Assembly (NCBI GenBank): GCA_000727475.1
Contig: KL647292.1
Span: 2,259,186-2,323,185, forward strand
Source: Sarcocystis neurona
Lineage: Eukaryota; Apicomplexa; Conoidasida; Eucoccidiorida; Sarcocystidae
Direction of reading: 5' to 3'
Length of the DNA: 64,000 bases
This document shows positions 20,364-32,589 of the stretch, piece after piece (the first letter of the stretch is position 1; every line of letters starts with the position of its first letter). Both the position numbers and the translations under genes were made by a program. A model generated the notes under the pieces. The model was not told the origin of the DNA. It searched no databases and saw only the letters and a program-made list of their open reading frames with translations.

Positions 20364-23300
20364 ATGGCGACGAGCAGCAGAGGGTGGCGCAGCGGCGACG
20401 GCAGCAACTTGGGTGCGCCGTCGCGCGGCAGAGCGGAAAGAAGTAGCAGCAGCAGAGCGTCAGCAGGCAGCAGCAGCAGCAGGACGTCAGCAGGTAGCAG
20501 CAGCAGGGCGTCTGCAGGCGGCAGCGGCAGCCGCAGTCGGGCTCCAGGGGCCAACAATGGGAGCAGCAGAGGAAGAGGCGGAGCAGTGCAGGGCACCGGC
20601 CGCAGCAGGAGGGCGGATGCAGGAGGAGCAACAAAAACGCGGGCGCAGCGAGAAGCAGCAGCGGCACTGCCAGTGGTCGTGAGTCTCGACCGCCTGAAGC
20701 TGGACTCGATATGTGGGGTGTGTCTGTCTGAGTGTGGGGAGGCCCTCTGTCCTTCCTCTCTGCCTGCAGGTGTTCTCGACGGCTGCAGCAGCAGTGCGAC
20801 GAGCAGCAGCAGCAGTAGTCGTAGTCGAAGTGGCAGCAGCAGCAGCAGTGCGGACAAGAACGAGGGAAGCAAGGCGGACAGCGGGTTGCTGGAGTCTATC
20901 GGCTTAATATCTGGCTGCATGCATGCGTTTCATTACGCATGTATTGCTGCGTGGGGAAAGCAGAGGGAAAACTCCTGTCCGCAGTGCAAGACGAGATTCT
21001 CGTGGCTCGGCCGCTACTGCCGCAGCAGTGGAGTGAGAGAGCTGCTGGAGCGCGTCGCTTCCCGCAACCAGCAGCAGCAGCAGGCAGATGACGCCGAAGA
21101 GGAGGAGACGGTGGCTGGGGGTCGTTCACGGTCGCGACGCCGTGCGCCGTCGCAGCGGCAAAGGCGTCGTCGGCAGCGGCAGCAGAGTGACGGGGTGTAC
21201 GTCCTGGTGGAAGCGACTGCGAGCAGCAGCAGCAGCGAGGACGACTCCGACGACGATTGGGTGTGGGGAGGAGAGGGAGACACGTCTGCGCTGCCGGTGC
21301 TGCGCCGAAGCGCGAGGTCCACCAGGGCCCGCAGTACTCATCGACGCTCGCAGCGGCTCGCAGCTGCTGCAGAGACCAGAGAGCGCGTGCTCTGGCAGCA
21401 CACGCTGGCGAGCAGCACGAACAGCAGCATCAGCAGGCTCAGAGGAAGGAGACGGCCCGGCGCTGCCCGCCCGAGACGAGACAGCGACGACTGGATGCTT
21501 CGTGTTCTCCGGCGCGTGTACGCGGGCGTCAACGGCGACTTGACGCGCAGGAGAACTGCAGCAGCAAGAAGCGGCAGACGCACACGGGCAGCAGGTGCAG
21601 TGCGCAGGACAGCAGCAGCAGCAGCAGGCAACGCACGAGCAGCAGCACGCGTCGGAGGAGGAAGAACAGCGCGAGAGCAGAGGGCAGATACCGCACGAAG
21701 GACAGCAGACAGGGGGAGTGCAACGGAAGCAGGAACAGCAAGCGGAGAAAGAGAAGCACCTGCAAGCGGCAGTGCCGGGACGGCAGCAACGCGAGTGGCA
21801 GCTCCACCCTCTGGACCGCGGGGGGGGCATGCCGCAGCGGGCGAAACTTCGAGCGTTAACACATCGTCAAGAAACAGCAGGGGGATGGCTCTGCGTGCCA
21901 TTCCTCTGGTCACTGGTAGTGGAGGTGTGGGGCCGGGTGCTGCTGGTCGTACTTTGACAAATGCTGCGGGTGATGCTGCTGCTGCAGTGCCGTGGACGCC
22001 TTCTCTTCGCGGTGCCGCTGCTGCTGCTGCGCGCCGCAGTTGCGCTGCTGCTGCTTGTGCTGATGCAGCAGAACACGGCGGCGCTGCTGCTGCGGTCCGA
22101 AGCGGAAGCCTGGCAAGACGAGCCGGTGCTGTTGCGACACCAGGCACGGGGGCAACATCAGCTGCTTCAGCAGTGGTAGCAGGTGCTGCACGGCGTGGAG
22201 CAGGAGCAGCAGTGGCAAACGCTGCAGCAACACCTGCCGGGGGGCTATCAGCCATACGTAGAATATCCGTTACATACGTCGATGAAGGAGAGGAACAGGA
22301 CGAGGACGTGTGGATTATCGAGCCCATGTCGAGCAGCTCGGCTTCGTCCCGGCAGGCTGCTGCTGTTGCAACGGGCATGCCAGGCTCTGTGCTGCGTCAG
22401 CGATTTGAGCTGCAGCAGCAGAGCCTGCCGCAGCAGCAGCAGCGTGTCGAACAGCAGCGGCCACAGCAACACGTCCCAAATATGCGGGAGTCGCCAGAGG
22501 ACGAGCAGCAACGTCTGCAGCAGCAGCGGCAATTGGAAGTGCGGGCGGCCAGAATGCGCCTGGCAGCGCATTCCCACTGCGAGCAGCAGCAGCGACAGGA
22601 CGGAGAGGAACAGCAGCAGCAGGCAGTGCCCGCGACGCAAGAACAGCAGCAGGAGACAGCAGGGGAGGCTTGTCACAGGGCGCCTTCCCCGCGCAGCCGA
22701 GAGAAGCAGCAGCAGCTCGTCCAGCAGCGTCACGAGGACGAGCTTGCTGGCGGAAAAGACTGGCTGCGCGATATTCTCTACGACGAGCGCTTAAACCCGG
22801 AGGCTGCGCGGAAGCGCCAGCGAAGAATAAGCAGCAGCAGAGGAGAAGAAGCAACAGTAGGTGCTGCGGCCGAGAGGGAATCCGACGTAGTCCTGCGCGG
22901 TCAGGCAGACACTGCGCCGCCGCGGTCAGCTGCCCCACGACACGCAGGAACAGCAGCAGCAGAGAAAGCGAGCGACACGAAGACGGGAGATACCTCGTCC
23001 GGGTCGGCTGCTGAGCTGCTGTCCAAGCAGTCTGTTGTTGCTGCCGCCGTGGAAGAGGAACGGCAGGAACTGCTGCGGCTGCTGGCCACGTTTGACTCGG
23101 CTGCTGCTGTGCCACGGGCAGCAGGGGAGACCGCAGCAGCAGCGCCGTCAAGGAAGACGGCAACAGGAGCAGGAGCAGGGGCCGCAGAACGCGCAGCAGC
23201 ATCTGAAGACGACGCAGCCCCGGCGTCAGGAGCAACCGGGAACACAGCAGCAGGAAGTGTGGGAAGCTTGTTAATTCCGAGGGGAGCAGCAGCAGTCGCC

Positions 23301-26300
23301 GGGGCAGACGCGAACGTCTTGGCAGAGGGCCGGTGTGGGGTGCCGCGCAGCGCAGCAGCTAATTCTCCCGTCTTCCCGTCGACTGGCCACCCGCTGCTTC
23401 ACGGGCAACGAAAGCGGACGCCGCAGCAGCAGCCAGTTCAGGATACGGCGCAGCACCAGACAGCGCAGCAGCAGCAGCGGAAGATGCCGCGCCTCGAGCA
23501 GCAGCAGACGACATGTGAGCAGCAGCAGCGACAGCAGCTGCAGCCGCAGCAGCAGTCGAAGCACCTCACGGAGCCGCATTCGCCTCCCCAGGTGATGTCC
23601 AAGCGACACCAGCAGGAAAGCGAGCTCTGCGGGCAGCTGCAGCGGTCCGGGCTACAGCACCAGGTGGCCAAGCCGCAGCAGCACGTGACAGGGGGTTTGT
23701 TTTCGCCGCCGTCGCTTCTGTCAGCGAGCCGCTTGAAGCCCACGCGCGATCACTCGCAGAAGACTTACCAGCACCTGAAGCTGCGAGAGCGACAGCGGCT
23801 GGAACGGCAGAAACTGCTGCAACAGCAGCGGACCTCCAGCGGGGTGGCCCTGCAGGCTGCGTTCGCGTCCGTCTCCCCAAGCAGAGGCGGCAGTCTCACT
23901 CGCAGCAGCAGCAGCCAGCTCACGCGCAGATACGAACGCGACAGCAGCGACGGTCCCGGCACCAGAAGGGAAGACAACAGCAGCAGCAACGAGAGTGTCG
24001 TCGTCCGTGGCAGCGGCAGTCTCCCTGCCGAAAGCAGCAGTGACAGCCGCACACGCGCAGGCAGCAGTCGCACGAGTAGATGGGCCGCGCGTGCTGCTGT
24101 CAGCGGCAGTCGTCCACCGACCAGCAGCAGCAGTGGCAGGTCTCCCGAAGAGCTCACTGCTTTGAGCAGCAGCAGCAGCCGCTTCCCTAATGGCGACAGC
24201 AGGACTGTCGCATGCGACAGCGCGGTGAGAGACAGCAGTGACTATATGCGTGGCGTCGGTAGCAGCTCAGGAGACACCGACGTTCTGCCTGGAAGGACAG
24301 CAAGACAGGAAGCCGAGTGGCCTGGTGCGGCCTGCGCCACTCCGAGTGTCCACAGCTGGAGCGCCGCCCCGACAGCAGCTGCAGCAGCCAACCAAGAGCC
24401 GGCTGCGGAGTCTTCGCGAGCAGCAGGAGAACGTGCGTCGTCTGCAGCCGAAAAGAGTCGGCGGCTTGCGCCCTCCCCTGCGCTGGTGAGAAGGCCGTCT
24501 TGTGCTGTCTCGTCTTGGACACCGAATGTTACCGGAGACTTGTGTCCCCGTCTCCCGTCTAATTCATCGCGGTGGTCTGCCGTGGCGTTTCCCGCTGACG
24601 TTTTTAATCAGCACCTTCCTTCTCGTGTCTTTTGTCTGCGTGTTCTCTGCTTCGGTCTCCAGAGCTCCTTTCCCCGTGGCGGGCTCAACCGCGCACATTG
24701 CTGCCCCCCCCCGCAGACAGCCCGCGTGCGACTTTTCTTGAAGATCCCCCTTTGTCGCAATTCTTACCCGCCGAGACGCTCCTCGTCTCCTCGCTCTGTT
24801 AACGCGTCGCGTGTCTTTGCCGCAGGCGTCTTCTTCTTGGGGGGGTCGTCCTTTTGCTGCCTCGTTCGTCTCTCCTGTGTGTCTCCGTTTTTGTCTCCGT
24901 GGGTGCCGCTCGATCGCGAGCCGCGCACCGACGAAACGCGACTCTCGGAGGAGGACGAGGAGGAGAAGAGTTTCCAGTTTTTCCACAAAAACGACAAAAA
25001 ATGTGCATGCGCCCAGCATTCGTCTCTCCGTGCTGTCTCTGTCTTTATCCACATCTGCCTGTTCTGCGCTTGTCTCCCCCTTCCATTTCCCCGCTGTCTG
25101 TATATCTGTCCGCGTGAAGATGTGTCGGTATTTGTCTCCGTCTCTCTCGATATACATACGTAGGTGGTGTATATATCTCTTCTCGTTTACAGTCACATAG
25201 GGAATGGTACGTATTTAGACATACGCACATCTACCTACACATGTTTCTATCTGTGTCTGCTGCTGCTATATATATATGTATACGTGCGTCCGTCTTTGTG
25301 TCTTGTTGGCGTGAAGTTCTGCTGTCTTCCTACGACTTGGGCTTCTCACATGGGCGACTCCGGGGTATACGCAGCTTCGGGACAGGGGCGCGTCACCGGG
25401 AAAGGAAGCGACGCAGAAGAGTCTGTTGCACTGTTCTGCTGTTCTGCTGTTCTCTATTTCTCCCGCACGTTTTCAGTCTCGGAGGGCTGGTGTGAAACTC
25501 GCGGAAGTGACACGGGCAGCTTGGGGTCCACACAGCGAGGGAGGGAAAACAGCCTGGGGTACGCTGAGGGGGGGGAGCCTGGAGTGCACGTATATTTTTT
25601 TCTCTTCTCGCTGTCTCTATATAGTAGAGATTTCACATAAACTCTCTAAAGTAGAATGTCCGGGATGCACGTTCGTTTGTTTCTCTTCTCGCTATTTATT
25701 GATGTCATATATATATATAGACGTGCGCATGCAACCGACAGCATTTGTGGCTGCCTCAACACATAATCGTGTACATATAACTGTATGGATTTGACGGCAT
25801 CAGCTGCATGTGCTTCTTCGGTTACAGGTGTGTCTATATGTATGTGATTATATCAATATATATATATATGTATATGTATATGTATGTGTATCAGCATATA
25901 TATACACATATTTAAGCCGAACACGTGCGTATAAACATCTGTGTGTATATATGTATGTATCGCAGCATATATCTGTGTACTTGGAAAATTACGTGTTTGT
26001 AGAAAGGTACGTGTACTCATATTCATACACGTATATATATACAGATGTAGACTAGCAATTTCGAGGGACGAGACCTGCAGAGGACGATGCGGTGGCGATA
26101 GCAAAGTGTCTCGTAGTATCTGCCACGTGTTGGTGTTGCTGCTCCTGCTGCTGCTGCTAGGCAGATTGTTCTTTAGAGGTTTGATTCTGTAACCATTCGG
26201 CGCCACGGCCTGTGCGGGGCTGCTCTGGCTGTTGCTGCTGGAAGAAAAGTATTTCAGTTGCCGGGACAACTGGCTCGCGCTGCTGGGCGGCAGGCGCTGC

Positions 26301-27711
26301 GCCCGCAATTCCTTCCGGTCTACACACGGCTCTGCACGCGGGTGAACGCTGTCCTGCCGCACACACACATGCCGGAGGTGGGAACTGCTGGTGCTGCGTG
26401 CGTGTGCTCGGTGCTGCTGCTGCTGCTGCTGCCGGTGCTGCCGTCTCACGGTTGCTGCTGCTTGTGCTGCCTTTGGTGTTGTATGCGCGCACATGGTGCA
26501 CCTACAGGTTTCCCTGGTAAAGGGTCTGCTGAAGCCGTTGCTGAAGCAGCAGTTTTGCAGCAGCGGTGCTGCAGACGCGGAACGAACAGCAGCAGCAGCA
26601 ACTCCACAGCGGAGCAGAGAGCTGCGGGAGGAAGAATATCGTCGTGTTTTTAAGGCATTGTGCCGCGCCATATGTGAGGAGCTAACCCGAGCGGAGCAGC
26701 CGCAGCTCCTGCAGCTGCAGCACAGCGACCAGACCGACCGGTTCTGGCTCCAGCGCGTCTCTCAAGTGGCTGCTGCCGTTGAAGAGAAGGTACGTGGGTA
26801 CACGCAGCATCAGCAGCAGCTACGCAGCAGCAGCGGCAGCAGCAGAGTCGGCCGAGACGCCGGCAGCAGGACCCGCAGCAGCGAGACAGACACGTGGGCT
26901 GCTGACCGTGAACGCACACGCGCTGACAGCTTCGTCCATCCGACAAGCAGCAGCAGCAGGTATGCATGAGAGGTGGCAGCTGCAGCGGAGACAGCGTCGG
27001 CAGCAGCAAGGAGTCGCGGCACCAACAGCAGCACACGCACGACCGCACCAGCGGCAGCGACCGTTGCGCGGGTCGCAGCGCAGGAGTGACTAAGCAGCGA
27101 TGACGTGCCACCCAGCCTGCGAACAGTCGCGGAAGCAGCAGGGAGCCGCAACTACACTCGCTGCAACAGCCACAACACCTGTGTGTCCGGGTAACAGCAG
27201 CCGTTGCCCGTTGTCTATCAGTGGCTACACCTCTATATCTATGCATGTATATATATATATATGTATATATATGTATAGCGACACAGCAGCCACAGCGACC
27301 TCGGAGGGGCCGGCAGCTGATGTTAACGCTGACAACAGAGACTCGAGCGACACGGGCAGCAGGCGCAGGGGTGCTTGGGATCCTGGCAGCACGCAGAGGA
27401 GCAGCGCAGATTGGAGTGGCAGCAGTGGCGACCCGCAACGGCACCAGCTGTGTGCGTGCGGCAGTAGCCGGACGAACTTTGTTGCCAGCAGGGTCGGCAG
27501 GAACAGGTACTTGGGGAGCAGGAGCAGGTTTTTGGGGAAGCAGGAGCAGCACAACGTTGGCAGGCAGAGAGCTGTAGGAAGGCGGTTTCTGCGCAATGCA
27601 GGCAGCTGGGGAGGCAGAGCGATAGACAGCCGCAGCCGCAGGGGCAGGTACAGATCAGCTGTGTATGCGTTTCTTGTGTTTCAGCGGACGTTGCTCCCCG
27701 CTGAGCTCTAG
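20364..27711 (+). CDS. RING-H2 finger protein with probable C-terminal SRI domain (PHRF1-like)
   Basis: Probable RING-type E3 ubiquitin ligase that may associate with the RNA polymerase II CTD. ATG at 20364; exon 1 runs to a GTGAGA donor after 24485 (1374 codons, phase 0). The RING-H2 is visible as C117xxC120, C185xH187xxH190xxC193 and C205xxC208. The first loop (about 64 residues) is stretched by a Ser-rich insertion. The rest of exon 1 is Gln/Ala/Ser/Arg-rich with conserved-looking islands such as KDWLRDILYDERLNPEAARK and YQHLKLRERQRLERQ. A second exon at 26508-26789 (phase 0 on both sides) encodes VSLVKGLLKPLLKQQF ... LREEEYRRVFKALCRAICEE, resembling the three-helix SRI domain found at the C-terminus of PHRF1 and Set2. 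The last exon may be short (27688-27711, RTLLPAEL then TAG), after a strong pyrimidine-rich acceptor. No PHD finger was seen. The RING is firm, the SRI call moderate, and the join is inferred from phase and order. Confidence 0.8.
24486..26507 (+). other. Long intron of the RING/SRI gene
   Basis: About 2 kb between the GTGAGA donor at 24486 and the CCTACAG acceptor ending at 26507. After the donor the sequence turns pyrimidine-rich. It carries TATA microsatellite at about 25850-26045 and CTG-sense repeats at 26130-26440, just before the acceptor. The reading frame stays open to 25163, but the composition beyond 24486 no longer resembles the exon. Confidence 0.6.
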
Positions 27712-27987
27712 AGCAGCACATGCTGCATCAGGAGCAGCAACAGCAGCAACATGCGCAGCAGCAGCAGCAGAAGAAGAAGAAGAAGAAAGCGGGGCAGCAC
27801 GAGCAGCGGCCTTTCGATACCGGGGCAGCAGGCCCGCTTTTCTTCATGAGCAGCGGCAGGCGACAGGATCGTGTTGCGTTGCTTTGCAAGGAGCGCAGCA
27901 ATCTGTGTGGCCGAGGATGATATTAAGGCTTTTAAACGCACGTAGGGATAGCAATAGCTGCAGCTGCAGCAGCGACATTGTCGCGGA

Positions 27988-28466
27988 ATGAGCTATTGGA
28001 ACGAGGACCGACGCAGCAGAGAACGTGTTCCACAGAAGCTTCGCACCGCTTTTGAGAAGCCGACCCGCAGCCGCAGCCACGAGGCGGGTGCTGTTAAGGA
28101 ATAATCAGCAGGAGCGCCAGCAGAAGCAGCGGTGCATTGTTGCAGAAGCCGCCGCAGGTAGCAGCAGCAGCAGCCTGTTGGAGAGTGACGGCGGCTGCGG
28201 CACTAATGAAGTGTCGTGCAGCTACGAACGCTGTGCAGAGCCACCACTGATTGCTTCTCTTTTTTCTATCCTCACTTAAAGCCAAGACTGAGGATTTAAA
28301 GTCCACACGTGCCGCTGCACGTAGGAGAGTGCAGTACGCAGCTGCGCTTCTGCAGCGTCAGATGCTGCAGCAGATTACGCTGCGGGTCCGCAGATTTTCG
28401 CGAAGGACAGGGTGGACACAGGGCGCTCCATGCTCTGCCAAGAAGCCTTCGCGTTCTTTAAGGTAG
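27988..28466 (+). CDS. Possible small basic protein, two exons
   Basis: A candidate gene: ATG at 27988 (MSYWNEDRRSRERVPQKLR), donor after 28087 (phase 1), acceptor at 28281 and second exon 28282-28466. The second exon reads KTEDLKSTRAAARRRVQYAA then LLQRQMLQQITLRVRRFSRR, ending in TAG. The spliced product would be about 95 residues, strongly basic, with a helical, coiled-coil-like middle. A different first exon frame (about 28020-28157, ENVFHRSFAPLLRSRP) also joins the same second exon in phase 1, so the 5' end is unresolved. No family recognised. It could instead be the tail of the upstream RING/SRI gene. Confidence 0.33.
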
Positions 28467-31050
28467 CATGTAGCGCTGCACGCGCGTCCCTACGCGCTCT
28501 CAGCTTTCCCGGATAATACCGTCAGCTTCGCCGGCGTCTACTGTACACAGATGTGTGTATATAGGTGTATATACACAAAGATAGACGTGAAGGCTCAATT
28601 TGTTTTCTTCTCTGCGTGCGCACATACAATGCCGAAACGCACTTTTGTGTGCATGCATCTACGTGACTCTTCATACACATATATATATATTACATATTTA
28701 TATGTATACAGATAATGGCTACGTGCAGGTATGTGCACGTCTATTCGACCATTTGGGATGTGCAAGGAAAATCAACCTGCATTCATGGCGAACGAAGCCG
28801 AGGGGGTCTGCGGATGCCCGTTTTAATTCTCTTGCCAAACATACACATGAGCAGCCAGGGTGCGATACCCCGCTATCGTTATGTCGATACCGCTGCTGCG
28901 AGGACGCGACTTTGTCCTGGACGCAAACGCACATATATATATATATATGCGGTGGTAATAATAAGTTACTAGGCTCTTACGTCCTCCGTCCAGATCCATA
29001 CATAGGTCTGCGGTCCCGAGGTGCATGTGCCGCCCCGTCCACGTGTGTACTGACACATCGACTGAAAATTCCTCACGCGCACGTGGGACAGCAGCGGTCT
29101 CGGCGCTGCTACTGTGGGTCTGGGGCACGTGCTGCCCCTGCCTACGTGCTGCAACTGTCATCAGCACCACCGCCTGCTGCTGTGGATCACGTCCCCCCGC
29201 AGGAAGACGTACTGCGGTGACTCGTGCGTCTCGACGACCTGCAGCTGTCCGCCTGAGCTTCGGTAGCCGTAATGCACTGCCGTCCTTTCTTTCGCTGAGA
29301 GTGCGGCAAGAGTTTTCCGCTGCAGGGGAGCATAGCCACACTACCCTACGTCCAACGAACTACCGACCTTCGTGCCCCTCGAGTGCGAAGAGTGTTCACA
29401 CACGTATACACCTGTGTATACTTGTGAGCAAGATCCTGCAGTCTGCATATTTATACATATATATATATATATATATGTAAAAGCGGTATCCACAGCCGCA
29501 CACCAGCGAACAAGAAGCACCGTTGCACATGCGTGGACAGGTTTGGATTACCAGACGCGCCCGTGTATATATATATATATATATGTGTAGGTGTCAGCTG
29601 CTGCCCCATAGTTTACTATAATACACGTGTAGCCGTCGGCTGCTGCACTATCGTTTATTCTGTAGTACGACTGCGGCAGCTGTAAAAAAGCTTCTTTTGA
29701 AACTCTTTAGCACAGACGTTCAGTTCTGCGAAAACGCGTTGCACCTAGGCATACCTACGTTTTGACAGTGTTGCGAAAGAAAGCTCCTGCTACGAAATGA
29801 GTAAGACGTGTTCGTGGAAGGTGAGACGGGGAAATATCAGTACTGTGAATACATCCCCGGAAAGTCAGAAGTAACCAATACACAAGCACGGAGCAGAAGG
29901 CACCCACGTATCCATACTATACAGGTGGTAGACAGCTCCAGGCTTCTGGAGCCGATATCCTGTGCAGTCAAAAGAGTGCGCAGGTTGAAGACGCTGTCTG
30001 CGTCCACCTTCGGTAGAGCGGCACCACTGAGAAGGAAAGGACCCTTTCTTTATTATCGGTAGCGGCCTGCCGAGCGCGTGCCTGTCTCGCGGTGTACGTA
30101 CACCACGAGCGCGTCCGACTTCGCCTGTGACGAGATCAGCACCAGCCGTGCGTAACTCAAGCAGCTCACGCCGTTCCTCTGAAAGCTGCTCTCCCTCACT
30201 ATACACGCGCGTCTCTTCCGCTTTCCCCTGTTCTGTTTTGCTCACGTGACAAAAACGGTCTTCTGTCTTCCATCTCACCGAAAGGCATCTGCCTCTCCAC
30301 TTCCACACCACCTGCGCCGACCCCACGGAGAATAATCTACTACGTACATAAGAGACCTAAACATACACACGTGTCCACAGACATCCGCATTTGCGCAGAA
30401 GGACGAATACATGACAGACCCGCGCGGGGACACGTACGAAGTTTTCCGTCCCAAGTGTGTGGATGCTGCGTTCGCCGGTCCACTCCCAGCAAAACGCAGA
30501 AAACCCCCGTCTCTCTTCTGCCCTAGGAGAATGACGCTGTACGTCCAGCTGTTGTCAACACATACGTACTGCTGCTTATCTTGCAGCTGTCGAGCTGCGG
30601 CGTAATCGCCGCTGCTCTGTCAGCACCGTTCACACCCAGACCAACGTGCGTCACGTATCCTCGCCTGGGTGTGCTTTTGCTGCTGCTACTTCTACTGCTG
30701 CCGCTGCTCGTACCGCCGCTGTTGTCCCTTCTGGTGCTGCGGCTCCTCCTACTGCGGCTCCTACTGCTGCTGCCCTTCCTATTTCTGCTGCCCCTACTGC
30801 GTCTGCTGTTCCAACTGCTGCTGCCCCTACTGCATCTGCAGTTCCAGTTGTTGCTGCCCCTCCTATTCCTGCTACTGCGTCTTCGCTTTTTAACTTCCTG
30901 GAAGGGGTCTCCTGAGGCCCGCACACAAGGGTTCTCCTTTGTACCCAGGGAGCTACGACAGCTGCAGGTAATGGCCAGGGGCACTAGCAGCACCAGAGGT
31001 GCACTTGCAAAAAGAGTCACACGACGGCTAATGCTGCTGCCGTTGCTGCT
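28467..31050. other. Gene-poor segment with TATA microsatellites
   Basis: Almost no CAG content up to about 30.55 kb. TATATA microsatellites occur at about 28676-28712, 28932-28952, 29448-29478 and 29562-29587. Open frames are short (up to about 206 codons) and contain microsatellite-derived Tyr/Ile strings. Nothing recognisable between 29.6 and 30.5 kb. The last 500 bp hold the Ala-type repeat annotated separately. Confidence 0.55.
30680..30900. repeat. 15/30-bp minisatellite (Ala/Val/Gly-rich on the minus strand)
   Basis: Imperfect 15-30 bp units of the type CTGCTGTTCCAACTGCTGCTGCCCCTACTG on the plus strand. The minus-strand frame 30926-30651 reads repeats of GTADAVGAAAV. It lies just downstream of the low-complexity minus-strand gene at 31051-32541 and could be a further exon of it, but the splice sites were not resolved. 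Confidence 0.75.
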
Positions 31051-32541
31051 TCACTGTTGCATTACGATGAAAGAAGCGCCCCCGCCTGTCTGCGTGTTGC
31101 CGTGGGAAGCGTGGCGAGCCGGTGGCGAGGCCCCTGCTGTGGAAGGCGGCGCGACAGAGGAGGAGGAAGTGGAGGAGGAAGTACTCGACGACACAGCAGC
31201 AAGTGACACAGGCGAAGGCCCCGCTGAAGCGGAAGGCAGCAGTGGAGGTGGCCAGCACTGGCTGCCGCTACCCGCAGCAACTGCCCCCCCGCCTGATACT
31301 CCTGTGTCCCAGGGACGTGCAGGCATGGACGCTGTTGCGGCTGCTGACGACTCTGATGCTGGGCCTCCTCCTTGACCTACGTCCACGCCGCCGTCCGCTG
31401 GCTGCAGAGCGGTGCTGGCTCCCACTGCTGCAGCCACTGGCGCTCTGCTCTTCAGCTGCTGCGGATACGCGTTGCCCGCCTTTGCTCCTGAGTCGCCGCA
31501 CTGCGAAGAGCCAGGCAGAGGAGAGGAAGCGGCAGCAAAGCCGGCACCGCCAGGCAGCAGGGGAATATCTGCTGCATACGCGGGCACATGATTCGCATGC
31601 GTGACGCCGAACAGCACGGGCTGCTGCTGCGGCTGCAGCGGTCCCAATGCCGACGCAGCTGCCGCAGGCCCCCCGTTGCTCGAAAGCTGCGGGTGCAGCT
31701 GCAACGGGTGCAGCGGATGCGGCAGTCCATGTGGCTGCTGCAGCAGATGCGGCTGCTGCTGCTGCAGCGCATGCTGCTGTTGGTGCATCATCCGCTGCTG
31801 CTGCTGCTGCAAAGAGTGCTGCTGCAGCAGCATCAAATTTGACGGCGCCGCACCTGCCGACGCTGCTGCTGCTGCATCCCGAGGGTCGCAGGCAGCCGGT
31901 GCTTTCCCGATTGCCGGAAGCTGGGGCACTGCTCCTGTCGGTCCTGGCGGCATCAGCGGCGCAACATACACCGGAGCACTTCCCTCTGCAGATGCGACAG
32001 GCTGCTTCAGCGGCTGTTCGCTTCCTGGAGCAGCAGCAGCACGCGCCACATCTGTCACCTCTGCGGTCGCAGAGAGAGCCGCGCTGCTGAACGGCATCCC
32101 TGTAGCAGCCGGCTTGCCTACGCCTGCTGTACTCGTTCCCCTGCCAGCGGCAGCACACTGGTTCTGGACAACCATTTGCTGCTGCTGCTGCTGTTGTGCG
32201 TCGTCTTTCTTCTTGACTTGGCGGCTGCTGCCGCCTGCACGCGAGCGACTGCTGCTGTTGCTGCTGCCCCCCGGGGCACTGTTGCTGTTGCCCCCCGTCC
32301 CGCCGTGGCTGCCGCTGCTGCCTCCCGCCGCTCCTCCTGACGCCGCACCCCCAGCGCTGCTGCTGTTGCTGCCACCACCCGCAGAACCCCCGGACGCGCG
32401 CACCTTTCCTCCTGCTGTTGCTGCTGAGCCGCTGCGGCCAGCTGCTGCTGCATGTGGCGCTGTCGAAGACGAAATGCTCCCACCTCCGCCTCCCCCTCCT
32501 GCGCTGCTCTCGCGTCCGCCTCCTCCTCCCTCCTCGCCGCT
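31051..32541 (-). CDS. Gly/Ser/Gln/Pro-rich hypothetical protein (partial model)
   Basis: A long minus-strand frame from an acceptor at 32543-32542 (GTGCGCAG before AGCGGCGAG) to a stop at 31051. It begins with Gly/Ser runs, then has RQVKKKDDAQQQQQQQ, a smoother Pro/Ala region (PVYVAPLMPPGPTGAVPQLP), a His/Gln/Leu/Pro block (QQPHGLPHPLHPLQLHPQL) and a Ser-rich end. This resembles activation-domain or RNA-binding-partner linkers, but no folded domain was recognised. A possible donor (GTAATG) sits just before the stop, so the protein may continue. The upstream first exon was not found. CAG polarity (CAG on the minus strand) supports coding on this strand. Confidence 0.55.
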   Translation of the reverse strand, partial: SGEEGGGGGRESSAGGGGGGGSISSSTAPHAAAAGRSGSAATAGGKVRASGGSAGGGSNSSSAGGAASGGAAGGSSGSHGGTGGNSNSAPGGSSNSSSRSRAGGSSRQVKKKDDAQQQQQQQMVVQNQCAAAGRGTSTAGVGKPAATGMPFSSAALSATAEVTDVARAAAAPGSEQPLKQPVASAEGSAPVYVAPLMPPGPTGAVPQLPAIGKAPAACDPRDAAAAASAGAAPSNLMLLQQHSLQQQQQRMMHQQQHALQQQQPHLLQQPHGLPHPLHPLQLHPQLSSNGGPAAAASALGPLQPQQQPVLFGVTHANHVPAYAADIPLLPGGAGFAAASSPLPGSSQCGDSGAKAGNAYPQQLKSRAPVAAAVGASTALQPADGGVDVGQGGGPASESSAAATASMPARPWDTGVSGGGAVAAGSGSQCWPPPLLPSASAGPSPVSLAAVSSSTSSSTSSSSVAPPSTAGASPPARHASHGNTQTGGGASFIVMQQ

Positions 32542-32589
32542 CTGCGCACAACGCCGCAGCACGTCTCCCGCACAATTGACCACGTGGAG

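Noticed and set aside
22315..23235. Minus-strand frame of about 306 codons (and others at 21.3-22.4 kb) opposite the RING gene
   Set aside because: Leu/Cys/Ala-rich reading of CAG repeats on the wrong strand; the plus strand has a RING-H2 and a much longer frame.
24486..25163. C-terminal extension of the RING frame to 25163
   Set aside because: Composition changes to pyrimidine-rich at a good GTGAGA donor (24486), and the next phase-matched exon carries the SRI-like domain; the extension looks intronic.
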